Assembly: GCA_000181795.3 (NCBI GenBank)
Contig: CM012953.1
Span: 6,740,974 to 6,804,973, forward strand
DNA: 64,000 bases
Reading direction: 5' to 3'
From: Trichinella spiralis
Taxonomy: Eukaryota > Nematoda > Enoplea > Trichinellida > Trichinellidae
A program made the position numbers and the translations under genes. Below the pieces are notes generated by a model that did not search any database, was not told where the DNA came from, and worked only from the letters and a program-made list of their open reading frames with translations. Positions 39,001-51,303 of this stretch are shown here, in pieces; position 1 is the stretch's first letter; each line of letters opens with the position of its first letter.

Positions 39001-42000
39001 ATGGCCGTTTTAATTGATGGCAAAAAGATCGCCTCACAGTTGAGACAAAAAATTCGAGATCATTTGTCCACAGTGAAAAGTGAATTTCCAAAATTCAATC
39101 CCAAACTGGCAATTGTCCAAGTTGGAGACCGGCAAGATTCGAACGTCTACATCCGGAACAAGCTGAAAGCGGCCGATGAAATTGGCATTTCAGCTCAGCT
39201 GATCAAATTGTCCTCTGCAATTGGGGAATTTGAACTGATCGACCGAATTGAAAAGCTGAACATGGATCCGGATGTTCACGGAATTATTGTCCAGTTGCCT
39301 TTGGATGCGAGCGCTGAGATCGACGCTGAGAAAGTGATCAACAGCATCAATTTTGAAAAAGACGTCGATGGACTGACTCTGCACAATGCTGGTCGTTTAG
39401 CCAGGGGGGAACTTGAAAATACAATTGTCCCTTGTACTCCGAAAGGATGTTTGGAATTGTTGAAACATACAGGTATTTGTTTGTTGTTTGATGGGATACA
39501 GTAAGCTTTTTCACAAAACAAAACAGGCATCAATATAAGCGGAAAACATTGCGTGGTGGTTGGACGAAGTCGAATTGTCGGCGGACCCGTTTCGGCTTTG
39601 ATGCTCTGGCAAAATGCTACAGTAACAACATGCCATTCGAAAACGGCAAATTTGGCTGAATTTTGTCAAAGTGCTGATATTTTAATCGTTGCTGTAGGTC
39701 GTCCGAACTTAATTCAAGGTATGAACAATTTGACATAAAAATTGCTGTATATATATATATTTATATATTTGTATAAAAAAATTATTCAGGATCTTGGATT
39801 AAACCGAGAGCAGTTGTAATTGATTGCGGTATAAATGTTGTGGAAGACGATGAAAAACGTCTCGTAGGTGATGTCGAATTTGAGTCGGCTAAACAAGTGG
39901 CCAGTTTCATCACGCCAGTACCCGGTGGTGTCGGGCCGATGACAGTTGCCATGCTGATGTCGAATACAGTAGACGCAGCTTGTAGAACACTGAAGCGTGT
40001 GAAAAGGTGGCCGCTAACGCCGTACGAGCCTGTGTTGAAAAGTCCGGTTCCGAGCGATTTGGAAATATCCTATTCTCACAAACCAATTTCCATCGACAAA
40101 CTAGCGAATTCCATTGGACTTTTGCCTCACGAAGTGGAACAGTACGGCAAATTCAAAGCCAAAGTAGCCGAAATTTTCTCTTCACCTATTACTGTTCGAT
40201 AGCTTTTACCTTTCAGGTTTCTTTGGATGTTTTGAATCGTTACAAAGAGCAGAAAAATGGTTCCTATGTAATCGTCACTAGCATGTCACCGCCATCTCGA
40301 GGGGCAGGAAAAAGTACCATAGTGATCGGTTTGACGCAAGCGTTGAACGTCTATTTGAAAACGAACTCATTCGCTTGTCTTCGTCAACCATCCCAAGGGC
40401 CTACATTCGGCATGAAAGGCGGTGCAGCCGGTGGTGGATATTCCCAAGTATACTTCTTTGCATATTTGGTGTGTGTATTTTGTGAAAATTGACAATTGTC
40501 GCAGGTTGTTCCGATGGATGAATTCAATCTTCATTTAACTGGTGATTTTCACGCAATCGTCGCGGCGACCAATTTACTGGCCGCCGCCGTTGAAACCCGC
40601 CTGTTTCACGAATCGACATCCAGCACCGAAGCGCTTTACAAACGTCTGGTGCCGGTAAAGCATGGCCAACGAGTATTCACCGACAATCAGTTGAGTCGGT
40701 TGGAAAAATTGAACATCCAGCCCAAACATCCGGACCAGTTGAACCCCGAAGAGAGGGAACAATTTTCCAGGCTGAACATCGACAGCGGAACGATCACGTG
40801 GAACCGCGTGGTCGACACCAACGACCGCTTTCTGCGCCTGGTCACTGTGGGCCAGTCGCCGTCAGAAAAAGGCCACAGCAGACAGTGTCGGTTCGATATC
40901 GCCGCCGCCAGTGAAATCGCTGCTATTCTGGCGTTGACCACCGGTCTGGGCGATCTGAGGCGCCGACTGGGTCGGATCGTCGTCGCCAACGACTTCCAAG
41001 GGCGGCCGGTATGCGCCGACGATTTGTCCGTCGCCGGTGCTCTGACCGCCCTGATGAAAGATGCGCTGCGTCCAAATTTGATGCAGACACTCCAAGGTAC
41101 GCCCGTGTTCGTCCACGGCGGTCCGTTTGCCAACATCGCCCACGGCAACAGTTCCATACTGGCCGATTGGATCGCGTTGAAATTGGTCGGCCAAGACGGC
41201 GTCGTCGTCACTGAAGCCGGCTTCGGCGCGGACGTGGGTTTCGAAAAATTTTGCAACATCAAAGTGACTAGTGATGGAAATTATTACAGTAATATATATG
41301 AAAAATACTCTAATTTCAGTGCAGAACTTCCGGTTTGTGTGCCAACGTCGCCGTGGTCGTGGTCACAATTGAGGCATTGAAATTGCACGGCGGCGCGCCG
41401 GAACCACGCCCCACTGACGACTCTTCGCCAGATTTGTTGGCATTCGTCGAAAACGGCTGCTTGAACATGATTCGGCATATTGAAAATATCCACAAATTCG
41501 GCACACCGGTCATCGTGGCCGTCAACAAGTATTCCACCGACACAACGGCCGAATTGGACGTCGTCAGACGAGAAGCGCTCCGAGCCGGCGCTTTGGACGT
41601 GGTCGTCTGCGAACAGTGGGAAAAAGGCGGTCTGGGATGCGTGGAACTGGCCGAAGCGGTTTCCAAAGCTGTTCGCCAACCAAAATCCACCCACTCGTTC
41701 AAACTTCTCTACCCTGACCAGTGGTCAATCAAAGAAAAAATTGAAACCATTGCCAAAGTTAGTCTTTTTCTTTAACCCCCTCCCCTGTAATTCAATTTTT
41801 CTCCACTGTCTTACTGTAGGAAATTTACGGTGCCGACGGGGTTGAATTTACAGTCGACGCCGAAAAGGCGCTGGCCAAATTGACCGACCAAGGTTTCGAC
41901 AAATTGCCCGTCTGCATGGCAAAAACGCAAAAATCATTCAGCAACGATCCGAATTGGAAAGGCGTGCCGTCCGGATACACGCTGCCGGTCAGGGATGTGC

Positions 42001-42134
42001 GAGTTTGCGCCGGGGCGGGATTTCTGTACGCTCTGGTGGGAGAAATTCAAACAATGCCCGGCTTGCCGATTCGTCCGGCTTTTTTCGACATTGACGTCGA
42101 TTTGGAGACGGAATTTGTCAAAGGCTTGTTTTGA
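38716..42134 (+). CDS. MTHFD1: Trifunctional C1-tetrahydrofolate synthase
   Basis: Methylene-THF dehydrogenase / methenyl-THF cyclohydrolase (N-terminal FolD part) fused to 10-formyl-THF synthetase (ATP-dependent). The FolD part shows the catalytic Tyr and Lys in [16 protein letters not shown], then [39 protein letters not shown] and [16 protein letters not shown]. The synthetase part begins after [11 protein letters not shown]. Its phosphate loop is [15 protein letters not shown], and it continues with [60 protein letters not shown] and TMPGLPIRP, ending VKGLF. About seven exons. The conserved start is the ATG at 39001. An upstream exon (38716-38805) splices in frame to add 35 residues, described separately. 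Coding GC in the synthetase part is high for the window. The P-loop differs from the common PLGEGKST form but keeps GxGKST. Confidence 0.95.
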
Positions 42135-42829
42135 TGTTTTTTTTCCTATACCAATTTTTGGGAAGGGATTACAAATTTAACGCAACAAATTATCATCTCA
42201 GAATGAAAATCATAGCTCACAAAATATACGGTAGAAGGAGTGGTCAATTTTTGTTTTTTTTTTTTGATTTTCAAGATGTACAAACGAAAAATATTAAAAA
42301 TAATAAAATGATATTATTATTTTTGAAAAATAAAAAATAAATAAACATGAATTCAATTTATTTATTTATTTTCACGTAATAATTTACCGTATGAGATTTG
42401 TTTAAAATTTCAAATAAACTTATTAATAATAAATAATATTACAGAAAATTTATATTTTTTAAATTGTATTCAGTTATTCACTTTTAAAAGACAAAAAATG
42501 CCCTTTCAGGATATTCAAGAAAATTAATTATTTGTTTTACGTTTGTACGTGTATGCGTGGGAGGGCGTCTAGCTAAGCATTACGTTGATGTGGCATATGT
42601 ATGCAAATTTTTAATTTGAAATTCCACTCCGAGGTCAGGTCAGTGATTCGTGCGTTCGTTATCAATCGAACTCGGCCGAATGGCGGCTTTGTCAAGCAGT
42701 GAAAAAGCGCATTTAGCGCTTGTCGGTTGGTTTCGAGCAGTTTTGTCCAGTTGCGGCGAAGCTTAAGCGATTTTCGATTTGATTTCAGTTGATCGATGTG
42801 AATTGGAATTTTTCTGTTTAAAAAACAAA
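42135..42829. other. Region between C1-THF synthase and the POU gene
   Basis: About 700 nt. The first part is the 3' flank of the C1-THF synthase gene, with AATAAA-like signals near 42303 and 42338. The last 200 nt are richer in GC and should contain the POU gene promoter and 5' UTR. Confidence 0.5.
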
Positions 42830-44107
42830 ATGTCCACTTTGCTGGCCAATTGGAACGACGATACTGGACTGATGTCGCCGGACAGTCCGGCGTTTTTCGG
42901 ACAATTTTGGCAAAGTGCCCGCGATCCGTCGTCCTCGGAACGTCCGAACAATTTCTACACCAACAGAACAAACGATTTGCCGACAAGCTTGTCGGACACT
43001 AATGGTCAACGTGAACAAGCTAATAACAGCAGCAGCAACAACAGCAACAACAACAACAACAACACACACAGCTACAGCTACTCCCACACGGAGAATGGAT
43101 CGATGTGCTGCACGAAAACCGGTCAAGAGCAACAGTCGACGAACGTCTGGGATGCGATCAAATCGCCCAAATCGTACGAAATGCTTCACACGCCAACACC
43201 AATGTTCAACAGTCCGGGTTCGACGACGACCACGACGACGATGACGACGACGACGACGATGACGGCCAGCGGCGGCCTGGCGGAAACGAACCCGTACTAC
43301 GAAGCGATCGTTTCGCCACTATCCACACCCTACTTGCGAATGTTGAACGACACCTACACCGACACGACCCTGCAACCGTCGGATATTGTCCCATTGCCGG
43401 TTCTGTTGCCGGGTATTCAACTTTCTCAGGATACCGCTTGCCAGACTGAAACGGTCGAAATGATGGACGAAAAGACAGTGAACTCGTCGTCATCGTCGGC
43501 GAAATGTTCGTCCGGCGACAGCAACGGCGACAACCAGCAGACGTACACAATTGAAGAGTTGGAAGCTTTCGCGAAAGATTTCAAACAGAAACGCATCACA
43601 CTCGGCTTCACCCAAGGCGACGTAGGCGTGTCGTTGGGTCGCATGTACAGTACGGCATTTTCGCAGACGACGATCAGTAGATTCGAAGCGTTGAATTTGA
43701 GCTTCAAAAACATGTGCAAATTGAAGCCGTCGTTGGAAAAATGGCTCCGCGACACCGAACAAGCCTGCAAGCAAGGGACGTTCGACATCCGACTGCTCAG
43801 CGAAGATTCGTCGACTTTTCCAATTCAACGCCGACGTCGCAAACGGTCGATCATCACCAGTCAGGCCAGACGTCTGCTCGAAACCGCCTACGCGAATCAG
43901 AAACGACCCAGCCGACGGCGCACGGCCGACTTGGCTCGCCAATTGCACCTCGACGAAGAAGTGGTGCGCGTCTGGTTTTGCAACCGACGCCAACGCGACC
44001 GTCGTCAACTGAGCGCCGAAAACAAACTCACAACTTGTGGCTTTTTGCTCTACACCCAAAATTCCCGTCTGCCGGGCAAAATTGCCCTCATCGACCCCAA
44101 TCACTGA
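42830..44107 (+). CDS. POU-domain homeobox transcription factor, class 2-like
   Basis: DNA-binding regulator. A single uninterrupted frame of 425 codons from ATG 42830 (MSTLLANWNDD). The first half is low-complexity: Asn/Ser runs near residues 60-80 and a Thr/Met run near residue 125-145 from ACG repeats. The POU-specific domain follows at about residue 240-310: TIEELEAFAKDFKQKRITLG, FTQGDVGVSLGRMY, FSQTTISRFEALNLSFKNMC and KLKPSLEKWL. A short linker leads to the homeodomain (RRRRKRSIITSQARRLLE to VVRVWFCNRRQRDRRQ). TQGDVG and ISRFEALNLSFKNMCKLKP point to class 2 (Oct-1/2 type; ceh-18 in C. elegans). The recognition helix keeps WFCNRRQ. The region after it reads RDRRQ rather than the usual KEKR. 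Intronless while most neighbours are split. AATAAA near 44355. Confidence 0.92.
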   Translation: MSTLLANWNDDTGLMSPDSPAFFGQFWQSARDPSSSERPNNFYTNRTNDLPTSLSDTNGQREQANNSSSNNSNNNNNNTHSYSYSHTENGSMCCTKTGQEQQSTNVWDAIKSPKSYEMLHTPTPMFNSPGSTTTTTTMTTTTTMTASGGLAETNPYYEAIVSPLSTPYLRMLNDTYTDTTLQPSDIVPLPVLLPGIQLSQDTACQTETVEMMDEKTVNSSSSSAKCSSGDSNGDNQQTYTIEELEAFAKDFKQKRITLGFTQGDVGVSLGRMYSTAFSQTTISRFEALNLSFKNMCKLKPSLEKWLRDTEQACKQGTFDIRLLSEDSSTFPIQRRRRKRSIITSQARRLLETAYANQKRPSRRRTADLARQLHLDEEVVRVWFCNRRQRDRRQLSAENKLTTCGFLLYTQNSRLPGKIALIDPNH

Positions 44108-45372
44108 ATAACAAAAAAGAATCAAAATATTACCAATTTTCATCCGTCATCTTTTTATTATCATTATTATTATTATTTGGGTTTTTGTTTTGTTTGTTTG
44201 TTTGTTTGTTTTTATTTTCTTTCGAGTCAATTGTTTACGATTACGTGCGTGCTTTTTTTCTCACTTTTCCGTGGAAATTGTTTCTTTTTCAATCGCGCCA
44301 TTTCTTGTTACAAATTCCGCACTGCATCATTGTGTTTATTGAAAAAAAAATGTGAATAAAAACGAACATTCTATTATTATTATTATTATTATTGGTTTTA
44401 TTAAACTGAATGGAACGCTTTTTCTATTCGCGCTCAACAACTTTTTTTGTTTTTCATTTTTTTGTCCAACTTCAAGTTTACTGTAGTGTTGCGAATGAAA
44501 ACTTCAGCAATTCAACAACTTCAGCTTTCACTATTCAACATTGAATTGAGCTGAAAAAGACAAATTTATACACTAAAAGTTCCAAACGACAATCGACAAA
44601 CGCTCTGAATGTTCACTTTTTGACTGATTGTTCAAAAAAGAAAACGTTAAACAATACTGGTGCAGTAATTTCAAATTTGGCAAGTAAGTAAATGTACATA
44701 CAATTCAAACATGAACAAAGTGAAAAACGAAAGATGTTTTAAACAAGTTGTTTTTTACTATACTATTCCAGTTTTTTGTTGAATTTAAAATTGATTTTAT
44801 CAGTTCAATTCGTTTCTGTTGGATTTGTTGAATTGAATTTCCGTTTTAATCAAAGAGAAAAAAAAAGAAATTCATTTCCTCCTGCATTCGTTTTTACTGT
44901 AAAACTTATTGCGTTGTGGCATGTTATTCGAATCCACCGATGAGGATCCAAATCCATTGATTCATTCTTCAAAAAATTTTATAAAATAAAATAAGAAATC
45001 AGAAAATAAAATAAAATAAAATATTGTTTTTTAATTATCTTAAAATTATGTAAAAATGTATTTTTTACGTCATGTGCGAGAAGTGATTTCAACAAAAGTT
45101 AGAATTTGAATTATGCAGAAATGGAGGGAAAAGAACAAATTTTCTAATTAATTGGAATCGATTTATCAAATTTTTTTAGTTTTATTTTTTACACGATGAA
45201 ATTTATACATTCCTGTTGATGATTGTATTTTTTAGTTTTTTTTACGTTGATCAATTTTTCGATTTGATTTTGTTGTTTTTATTTTTGAATAAAAAATTTT
45301 CTTTTTCTTATACTATTATTTTTCACAGAATTTATTGTTTCATTTCAAATTGGAAAAGCGAGCACTCCATCC
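44108..45372. other. Intergenic region after the POU gene
   Basis: About 1.3 kb, AT-rich, with ATT trinucleotide runs near 44158-44176 and 44371-44393. No supported gene. The right end should contain the promoter of the coiled-coil gene. Confidence 0.5.
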
Positions 45373-48300
45373 ATGTCCGAGGTGGAATTGTTTGCAGATG
45401 GGGAGAATGATGACCAGCAGCAAGAATTGGTATTTGAATCGGTTGATTGATTATTGAATTAAATTTACATTGTTGTTCAAAGATATATGAATTGTGTTCT
45501 GCTCGGTGGTGAGCTTGAAAGTTCAGTATGTGGAGTTCAGTTGGTTTTTTTTGCAGGCTGAAAAATTGCGCATTCTAACGGAAAGTATTGTCGAAGATGA
45601 AAAAGAGAACCAACAATTGCGAGAAGAAAATTTCACAATTCGCGGCAAGCTTCAAACTGTTCAATATCGAAAACATTTAAATGACAAGTTTGTTGTTTTT
45701 TTGTTTTAAAATTATTTTTCACTTTTTTTACTTTTTTTTATTTACAGAATAGAAAGTGCCGAGAAATTGATGAATACAGTAATGAACAAGATTGAAAAAG
45801 TGAAGAGTGTATTTGAAAAATGTAAGCATTTGTTGAATCAATTCAATTATTTCTCTCTGGTATGGTAATTTATTTTTCAGTGAATCAGATCAAATGTTTG
45901 AAAGTTGTAGAAGAGAAAGCTGTTTTGGAGTGGTATAAGAATTTAGAGGAAAAGGCACAACGAATAGAAGAAGAAAATGAATTAATTTTGAAAAATAAAA
46001 CTGAAGAATGTGCGTGTTTTTTTATTTTTTATTTTGGAAAAGAAGAGCACATTTCGAATGTGAAAATTTTAATTTCAGTGAATGTGTTTTCGGCAGAAAA
46101 TGCAGCAATGGTCGAAGCCCATGAAAAACAAATGTCTGAATTACAACACGAAGTGAGCTTTTGAACATTACTGTTGTCAATTTCAAAGCTTTTTGTTTAA
46201 ATTTGATTTGATTAATCTTCTGAGAAGATTTAGTTGTGTTTTTCAGTTTTCAACTTATTCATACAATTTATGATAAATAATATTCGATAATTTGTTTTGT
46301 TTTTCACAGCTCGAAGGCTTAAGAATGAATAATGGAAATATTAGAGAAAGCAATGACGCAATGAAAGTGATGTTAAAGAATGCAGAGGACGAAATAAAAT
46401 TGCATGAAAATGAAATAAGTAATTGTGCTGCATTCAGTTTTTGTTTTAAATTTCAATAGTAATAGAAAATTGTACAATTTCTTCACTTGTTTCAACAGCA
46501 ACACTACGTCTGATTTGAAAATATTTGTTGTGAAATATGAATTTTCGTAAAAAGAAAAACAATATATTTTGCAGAAAAAATTGAAGCTGACATAGAACAA
46601 ACCAAAGAAAAATCATTGGCAACAAAGCACCGCAACGCCAGGTTGCAGGCGGACATAGAAGAAGCGAAAGTTTGTATTTTTTTCCCCCTTAATCCATTTT
46701 GTCTGAATGAATTTTGATTGCATAGTCTGCTTTCAGAGAAGGATGGTCAATTTGACATCAACGTATGATAAATTGCAGAATAATATAAATGAACACATCG
46801 CAACGCAAGAGCGGAAGAAAATATATTATGCTGAACGAGAAAAGTGCATGAAAGAACGTTTGGATAAAATTAATTTGAAAATTTCAGAAATTGAACATGA
46901 AAAAGAGATCCTTTCTAAAAAGTGTTTTTTTAATGAAAAATTTGCATCTCACAATATTCTCTTTTGTATTCATTGATGTTTTTTAGGAGTAATGATTGCT
47001 TTGAAAGAAACGACCGTTTGCAAGCGGAAATAAACAACGAGAAAAACAGATCCAGTAAACTGCAATTTATTTGGTGGAATTGTTTGTCTGTCAGGTGAAT
47101 ATTGCAACTGATTTTGTTAATTGCAGATCAATTGAAGGAAAAGTTGAATGATGCACGAAAGTGTAATTGTGAACAGAATGAAAAAATGAATATTGTTAAA
47201 AAACGTATCCATGAGATGGAGTTGAAAGAAGCTGAATTGCAAAGAGCAATTGAAGCTGAAACTGTCGAATTGGAACGATTAACCAAAATCAGCGATGATA
47301 CAGTGGAAGCGTTGGAAAAGCAAGATGAAGAGATCAGAATTCTTGAAGCTAAAATTGCCGAAAAGCAGAACGAGCTGGATTGCATTTGCAAAACTCGTGA
47401 AGAGAAAAGAGAAGCATTGTTGCGTGAACAGAAAAAATTGAAAAAAATGGAATTCATTCGAAATATGAAAGTCTGGAAAATGGGCATTTTTGCAAGATAT
47501 TTGTTGTATTTCTTCTATATTGTTGTTGTAGAAGTTGAAGATGGCTAAATTTTTGGAAAAAGCTAAGAAGCGAACCGCTGAGTTGATGGCAAATTTGCAA
47601 TCGATTGCGAAAGATCAAGAGCAACAGTTTGCAGATATTACGGAAAAAGTATATCAATTACAATATGCATATATATAAGTGTGTATTTCAGCTTTTTACT
47701 TTCAAAATCAAACCTATACGCTTATTTACTTCTTCATATTTGATTACAATGTACAAACGATATAAATTTATTACAAATAATGATGAAGCGAAACATTTTT
47801 ATAATTTTTAGCTGTAATAATACAAGATGCAAATATTATTGTTTTTTTAAAATAAAAAAGAAAGAGTAATGAATTGTGAGATTTATTCTAATTTTGCAGA
47901 TTTCGGAACGTGAAGAGCAAACCATGAGAATTGAATCCAAGATACTTGAATTATGTGAAAAAGTTAAATTGCGCAAAAAGCAAATTATAGAAAGAAGAAA
48001 AATAAAAGAGGCAAGAATTCGATGATTTCTTCTTTTTTTGTTACATTTAATTAAGACTTACACCATATATATGTTATTTATTTATTTAAGCAAGAGGCTC
48101 GTGAATTGTTGAATAAGAAGAAAGCAGAAATTGCTGCATTGAAAGAAAAAATTGCACAAGAATCAGAAGAAGTCTCAAACGATATTTGTTTTCTTTTTCC
48201 TGCTGTTCGCTTTTGTAGCTTGAATAAGGAAATATTTAGATTTGCGCGTTGGCAAAATATGAAGTGGAATATCAGTACTTGAAAATGAAATTACTGAAAG

Positions 48301-49892
48301 AAGAAAAGCAATTAGTTCGTTGCAAAAGAGATGGCTAATATTTTATACTGAAGTTGTCATTTTCAGGCATATGCAAATGAGGCAAACAAGGCGCTCTGTG
48401 AAAATATGTGTGAAAATGAAATTCTTGGCGTTTCTCCCACGGAAAGCAGTGATCCATTGGAAACTTCAGAAGCTTCGTCAGAGGTAGTAGTTTTACATTT
48501 GTCATCTCTGGGTTTTTTATATAAATAATTGAACACATATTAATTTATAGTATGAAATATATATATTTTTTTTTATTTTTGAAATTTCATTGAAAGTATT
48601 TTTTCCAAGTTTGGTTAAATAAAGTGCGCGACTGGATGATGATGCGCATCTTGGAAAAGCAAAAAATAATATTTTGTAATATCTGTTTAGAGAAATGTCG
48701 CGTGTGTTGAAAAAGTGGGAAGGAAACCTACTCCAGTGATTCAGACGGCAACTATTCCAATCATCCCGGACGGAAGTAGTAAGCGACAAATTGGGCAAAA
48801 GCGAAACGTTGAAATTTCAAATGAACATTTGAACATTTCCAATTCTCCGGAAATTGCAAAAAAGCAAACCAAAATGAATTCCACGCTAGAATGTACTGAA
48901 AATGGTGAAAGATGATTTTTGAATATTTGTTTTTTGAATAATTTTACCTTATCTTTCTTTTCAGCTATTTCTAGTCCATCGTCGTTCCGCGTCGCAATTA
49001 TCCCACCCCATTCGGTAACATTTTAAATAAATTAATTGCATATTTCTTCAAATTGTGTGGAAAATTGTTTCCACTTGTTTTAGACCAAATCACACACTAC
49101 CACGTTATTGACAACAATGCCGGATGTACAGCAGCAACTAGCAGCCATCAAATGTTCTGAAGGAAGCGAAACTCTCGTAATAGCTGTTTTGGCAAATTTA
49201 TTTCCATTATAAATTTCAATATGCGTTTTTTCGCCTTGTTTGTTTGTTGTTGATTCACTGATTATTTATTTGCAGGGTAATGCGGAAAAGCGAACTTTAT
49301 CGAAAGCATTCAAAAAAAGTGTCGTCACTTCTGCTCGTGATACAACTCCAACTCATCATCATTCGCCACCATCTACGCAAGGTATTGTTGTTTATTGAAC
49401 GATAGTGAAAAGTGAACAATTATTATTTATTAATTTTTGTTTCAAGAAAAAAGTCCAATCTCAATTGCATCATCCGTGTCAGAGCAAGTTGTAGATTTGG
49501 AGACATTTTTGGTTTGCAATTTTTCATTTCCACAGAAGTTCACCGTCAGAGAATGAGAATCAATTTTGCATGTCTGTTTCAGAATATGAAAAAGAACAAA
49601 TCGAAAATTGGCACAGGACGAAAACGAAACGAAAAATCAGCTCCGAATTCTAATAAAACTAATAAACAAAATACAGTACACAATTTATTTTTTGATCATT
49701 ATTTGATTGATGATCGACAACTTTATTGGATAATTTTTCGTTGCCTATTTTTAGCCTTCTCATCCAGAGGCGTTGTTTGAAGAAAATACATCACCTGGAT
49801 TGGTATCTTTTTTCAAAACTCGCCCTCCTCAGACTGATGAAAAAAGGCCCAAGCGCAGAGTTTCCAATCGAAACGTTTCACGGCAGAAATAA
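45373..49892 (+). CDS. Long coiled-coil protein of unknown family
   Basis: Roughly fifteen to eighteen small exons separated by introns of about 50-150 nt. The ATG at 45373 gives MSEVELFADGENDDQQQEL, then AEKLRILTESIVEDEKENQQ. Almost all exons from 45.5 to 48.2 kb are Glu/Lys-rich with heptad character and no Pro, i.e. an extended coiled coil (for example LEGLRMNNGNIRESNDAM and EAELQRAIEAETVELERL). After about 48.4 kb the protein turns Ser/Thr/Pro-rich and basic (RKPTPVIQTATIPIIPDG, SKAFKKSVVTSARDTTPT). It closes with FFKTRPPQTDEKRPKRRVSN and RQK, then the stop at 49890-49892. A central coiled coil with a basic tail resembles synaptonemal-complex, kinetochore or spindle rods in general layout only. 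I cannot assign a family. Exon order is credible, several edges are not certain. Confidence 0.7.
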
Positions 49893-50738
49893 TTCACTCT
49901 TCGGTTTCATGCTGTTTGCAGACGCATGTGGGTTTTTGTATTTGAAAAATTTTTGTTTCTTTTCTTCTTGTTTTGGTTATTAAAAAATTTAATAAATTTC
50001 ATAAAATTTGTCGAATCAATTCAATAGACTTTTATTCACCATTGTAATACTTTTCTGTTTTATGATGATTCACTGAGCTGTTGCTGTAGATGTAGATGAA
50101 TTTTGGGTTATCATTTGTGAAAGGCAGCTATATTATCTACAATTTGCGATTGTTTTCATTCACTGACGTCGATTCTTATTACCGTTCTGCGGTGTTAAGC
50201 ATTTGCTATTTTCAAGCGAATAAATTCACATGCCACGGTCTGATTCTAGGGTAGCTTTTTCTCTTTCTGGCAGTAAAACCAGTTCCCATTTCCTATAAAT
50301 TGCTCAGTGTGAACTTTGTTACGAAATTCTCATGCACATTTAGCCATTATAAGCATGTCTGTGAGAGTATGTGATGTAGAACTGGGTTTTATAACGATCA
50401 ATGTTACCATTTTGATAGTGCTTTATTGGAACAGGTCAAACGGAACGATGATGTAAACATCAACTACAATTACAGTTAGTCGACAATCAATCATCACTAC
50501 CTCAACAAAATTATTTAAACGATCTTACATATCTGTCTAACTAAGTTATTTATACATATATTATTTATTTATTTATTTATAATGTACTAGCATTGCCGAA
50601 TCTTTGTCAATTACAATATCAATTCGAATTGTATTATATACAAATATTAATCGGATAATATGCAAATCTACACACTCATTATTTGCATTTGCATATGCTA
50701 AAAGGTGGCATTAGCGGAGACATACACAACTGGTTGGA
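49893..50738. other. Intergenic region
   Basis: About 850 nt without a gene. AATAAA near 49990 fits the end of the coiled-coil gene. A TTTA/ATTT run lies near 50560-50580. Confidence 0.5.
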
Positions 50739-51303
50739 ATGATTCTCAGAACAAAAATTCATCGGTTGACAATTTTACTCGTCTTTATTTTTGCAGCTTC
50801 TTGTGCATTTTTGTCAGACGATGACACCGGTATGTCGTTGACTTTTTTGACTAGAAAGGAATAAATGTTCAATTCATAGCTTGAATGTTTCAGATATTTT
50901 GAGAAAGGCCCGTGCGTGGATTGCTAAACACAGAAAGGACTACAGTTTAGCTTTTAGCACAAGCGATGATCCTTGTGAAGTGCTTTACGATACGGCTAAA
51001 CGACAGCTGAGATGGATCCGTAGGGAATATAGGCTGCCGTATTTAATTAAAAAAAATTATGTACGCGTCTTGCGGAAAATGAAACGGGTAATGTTATGCT
51101 CATTTTGCACTTCACATCTTATTTATTTTATTTTATTATCCATAATTAATTTGCATTATATATATATGTACGGACTATAATCGAATATTTTTGTTGTTGT
51201 TGTTCAGGTTGCTAAAAGGAACATTCGAATTAAGAGAGGTACTAGAAGATGCACAGTTCTAATGAAATTATTTTTAACCGATTCCGCAGTCGAGTTTTCA
51301 TAA
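50739..51303 (+). CDS. Small secreted, Arg/Lys-rich protein, unrecognised
   Basis: Three exons join in frame. Exon 1 (50739 to about 50830) encodes a clear signal peptide: MILRTKIHRLTILLVFIFAA followed by SCAFLSDDDT. Exon 2 (from about 50893) encodes ILRKARAWIAKHRKDYSLAF and further Arg/Lys-rich residues up to VRVLRKMKR. Exon 3 encodes VAKRNIRIKRGTRRCTVLMK and ends SAVEFS. Donors GTATGT and GTAATG and acceptors TTTCAG and TTCAG are good. The mature protein, about 100 residues, is strongly basic with two Cys (DDPCEVL and RRCTVL) that could pair. No family recognised. It could be a peptide precursor, an excreted/secreted product or a basic cationic protein. Function is not inferable. Confidence 0.65.

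Noticed and set aside
40687-41262. Minus-strand frame of 191 codons inside C1-THF synthase
   Set aside because: Antisense shadow of GC-rich coding sequence. The plus strand encodes conserved synthetase motifs.
39001-42134. C1-THF synthase as a horizontally transferred bacterial gene (formyl-THF synthetase)
   Set aside because: It has spliceosomal introns and the fused dehydrogenase/cyclohydrolase architecture of eukaryotic enzymes; high GC alone is not evidence.
43490-44143. Minus-strand frame of 217 codons across the POU domain
   Set aside because: Antisense to the POU-specific and homeodomain sequence; no recognisable motif.
47128-47487. Minus-strand frame of 119 codons
   Set aside because: Complement of the Glu/Lys-rich coiled-coil exon of the gene at 45373-49892.
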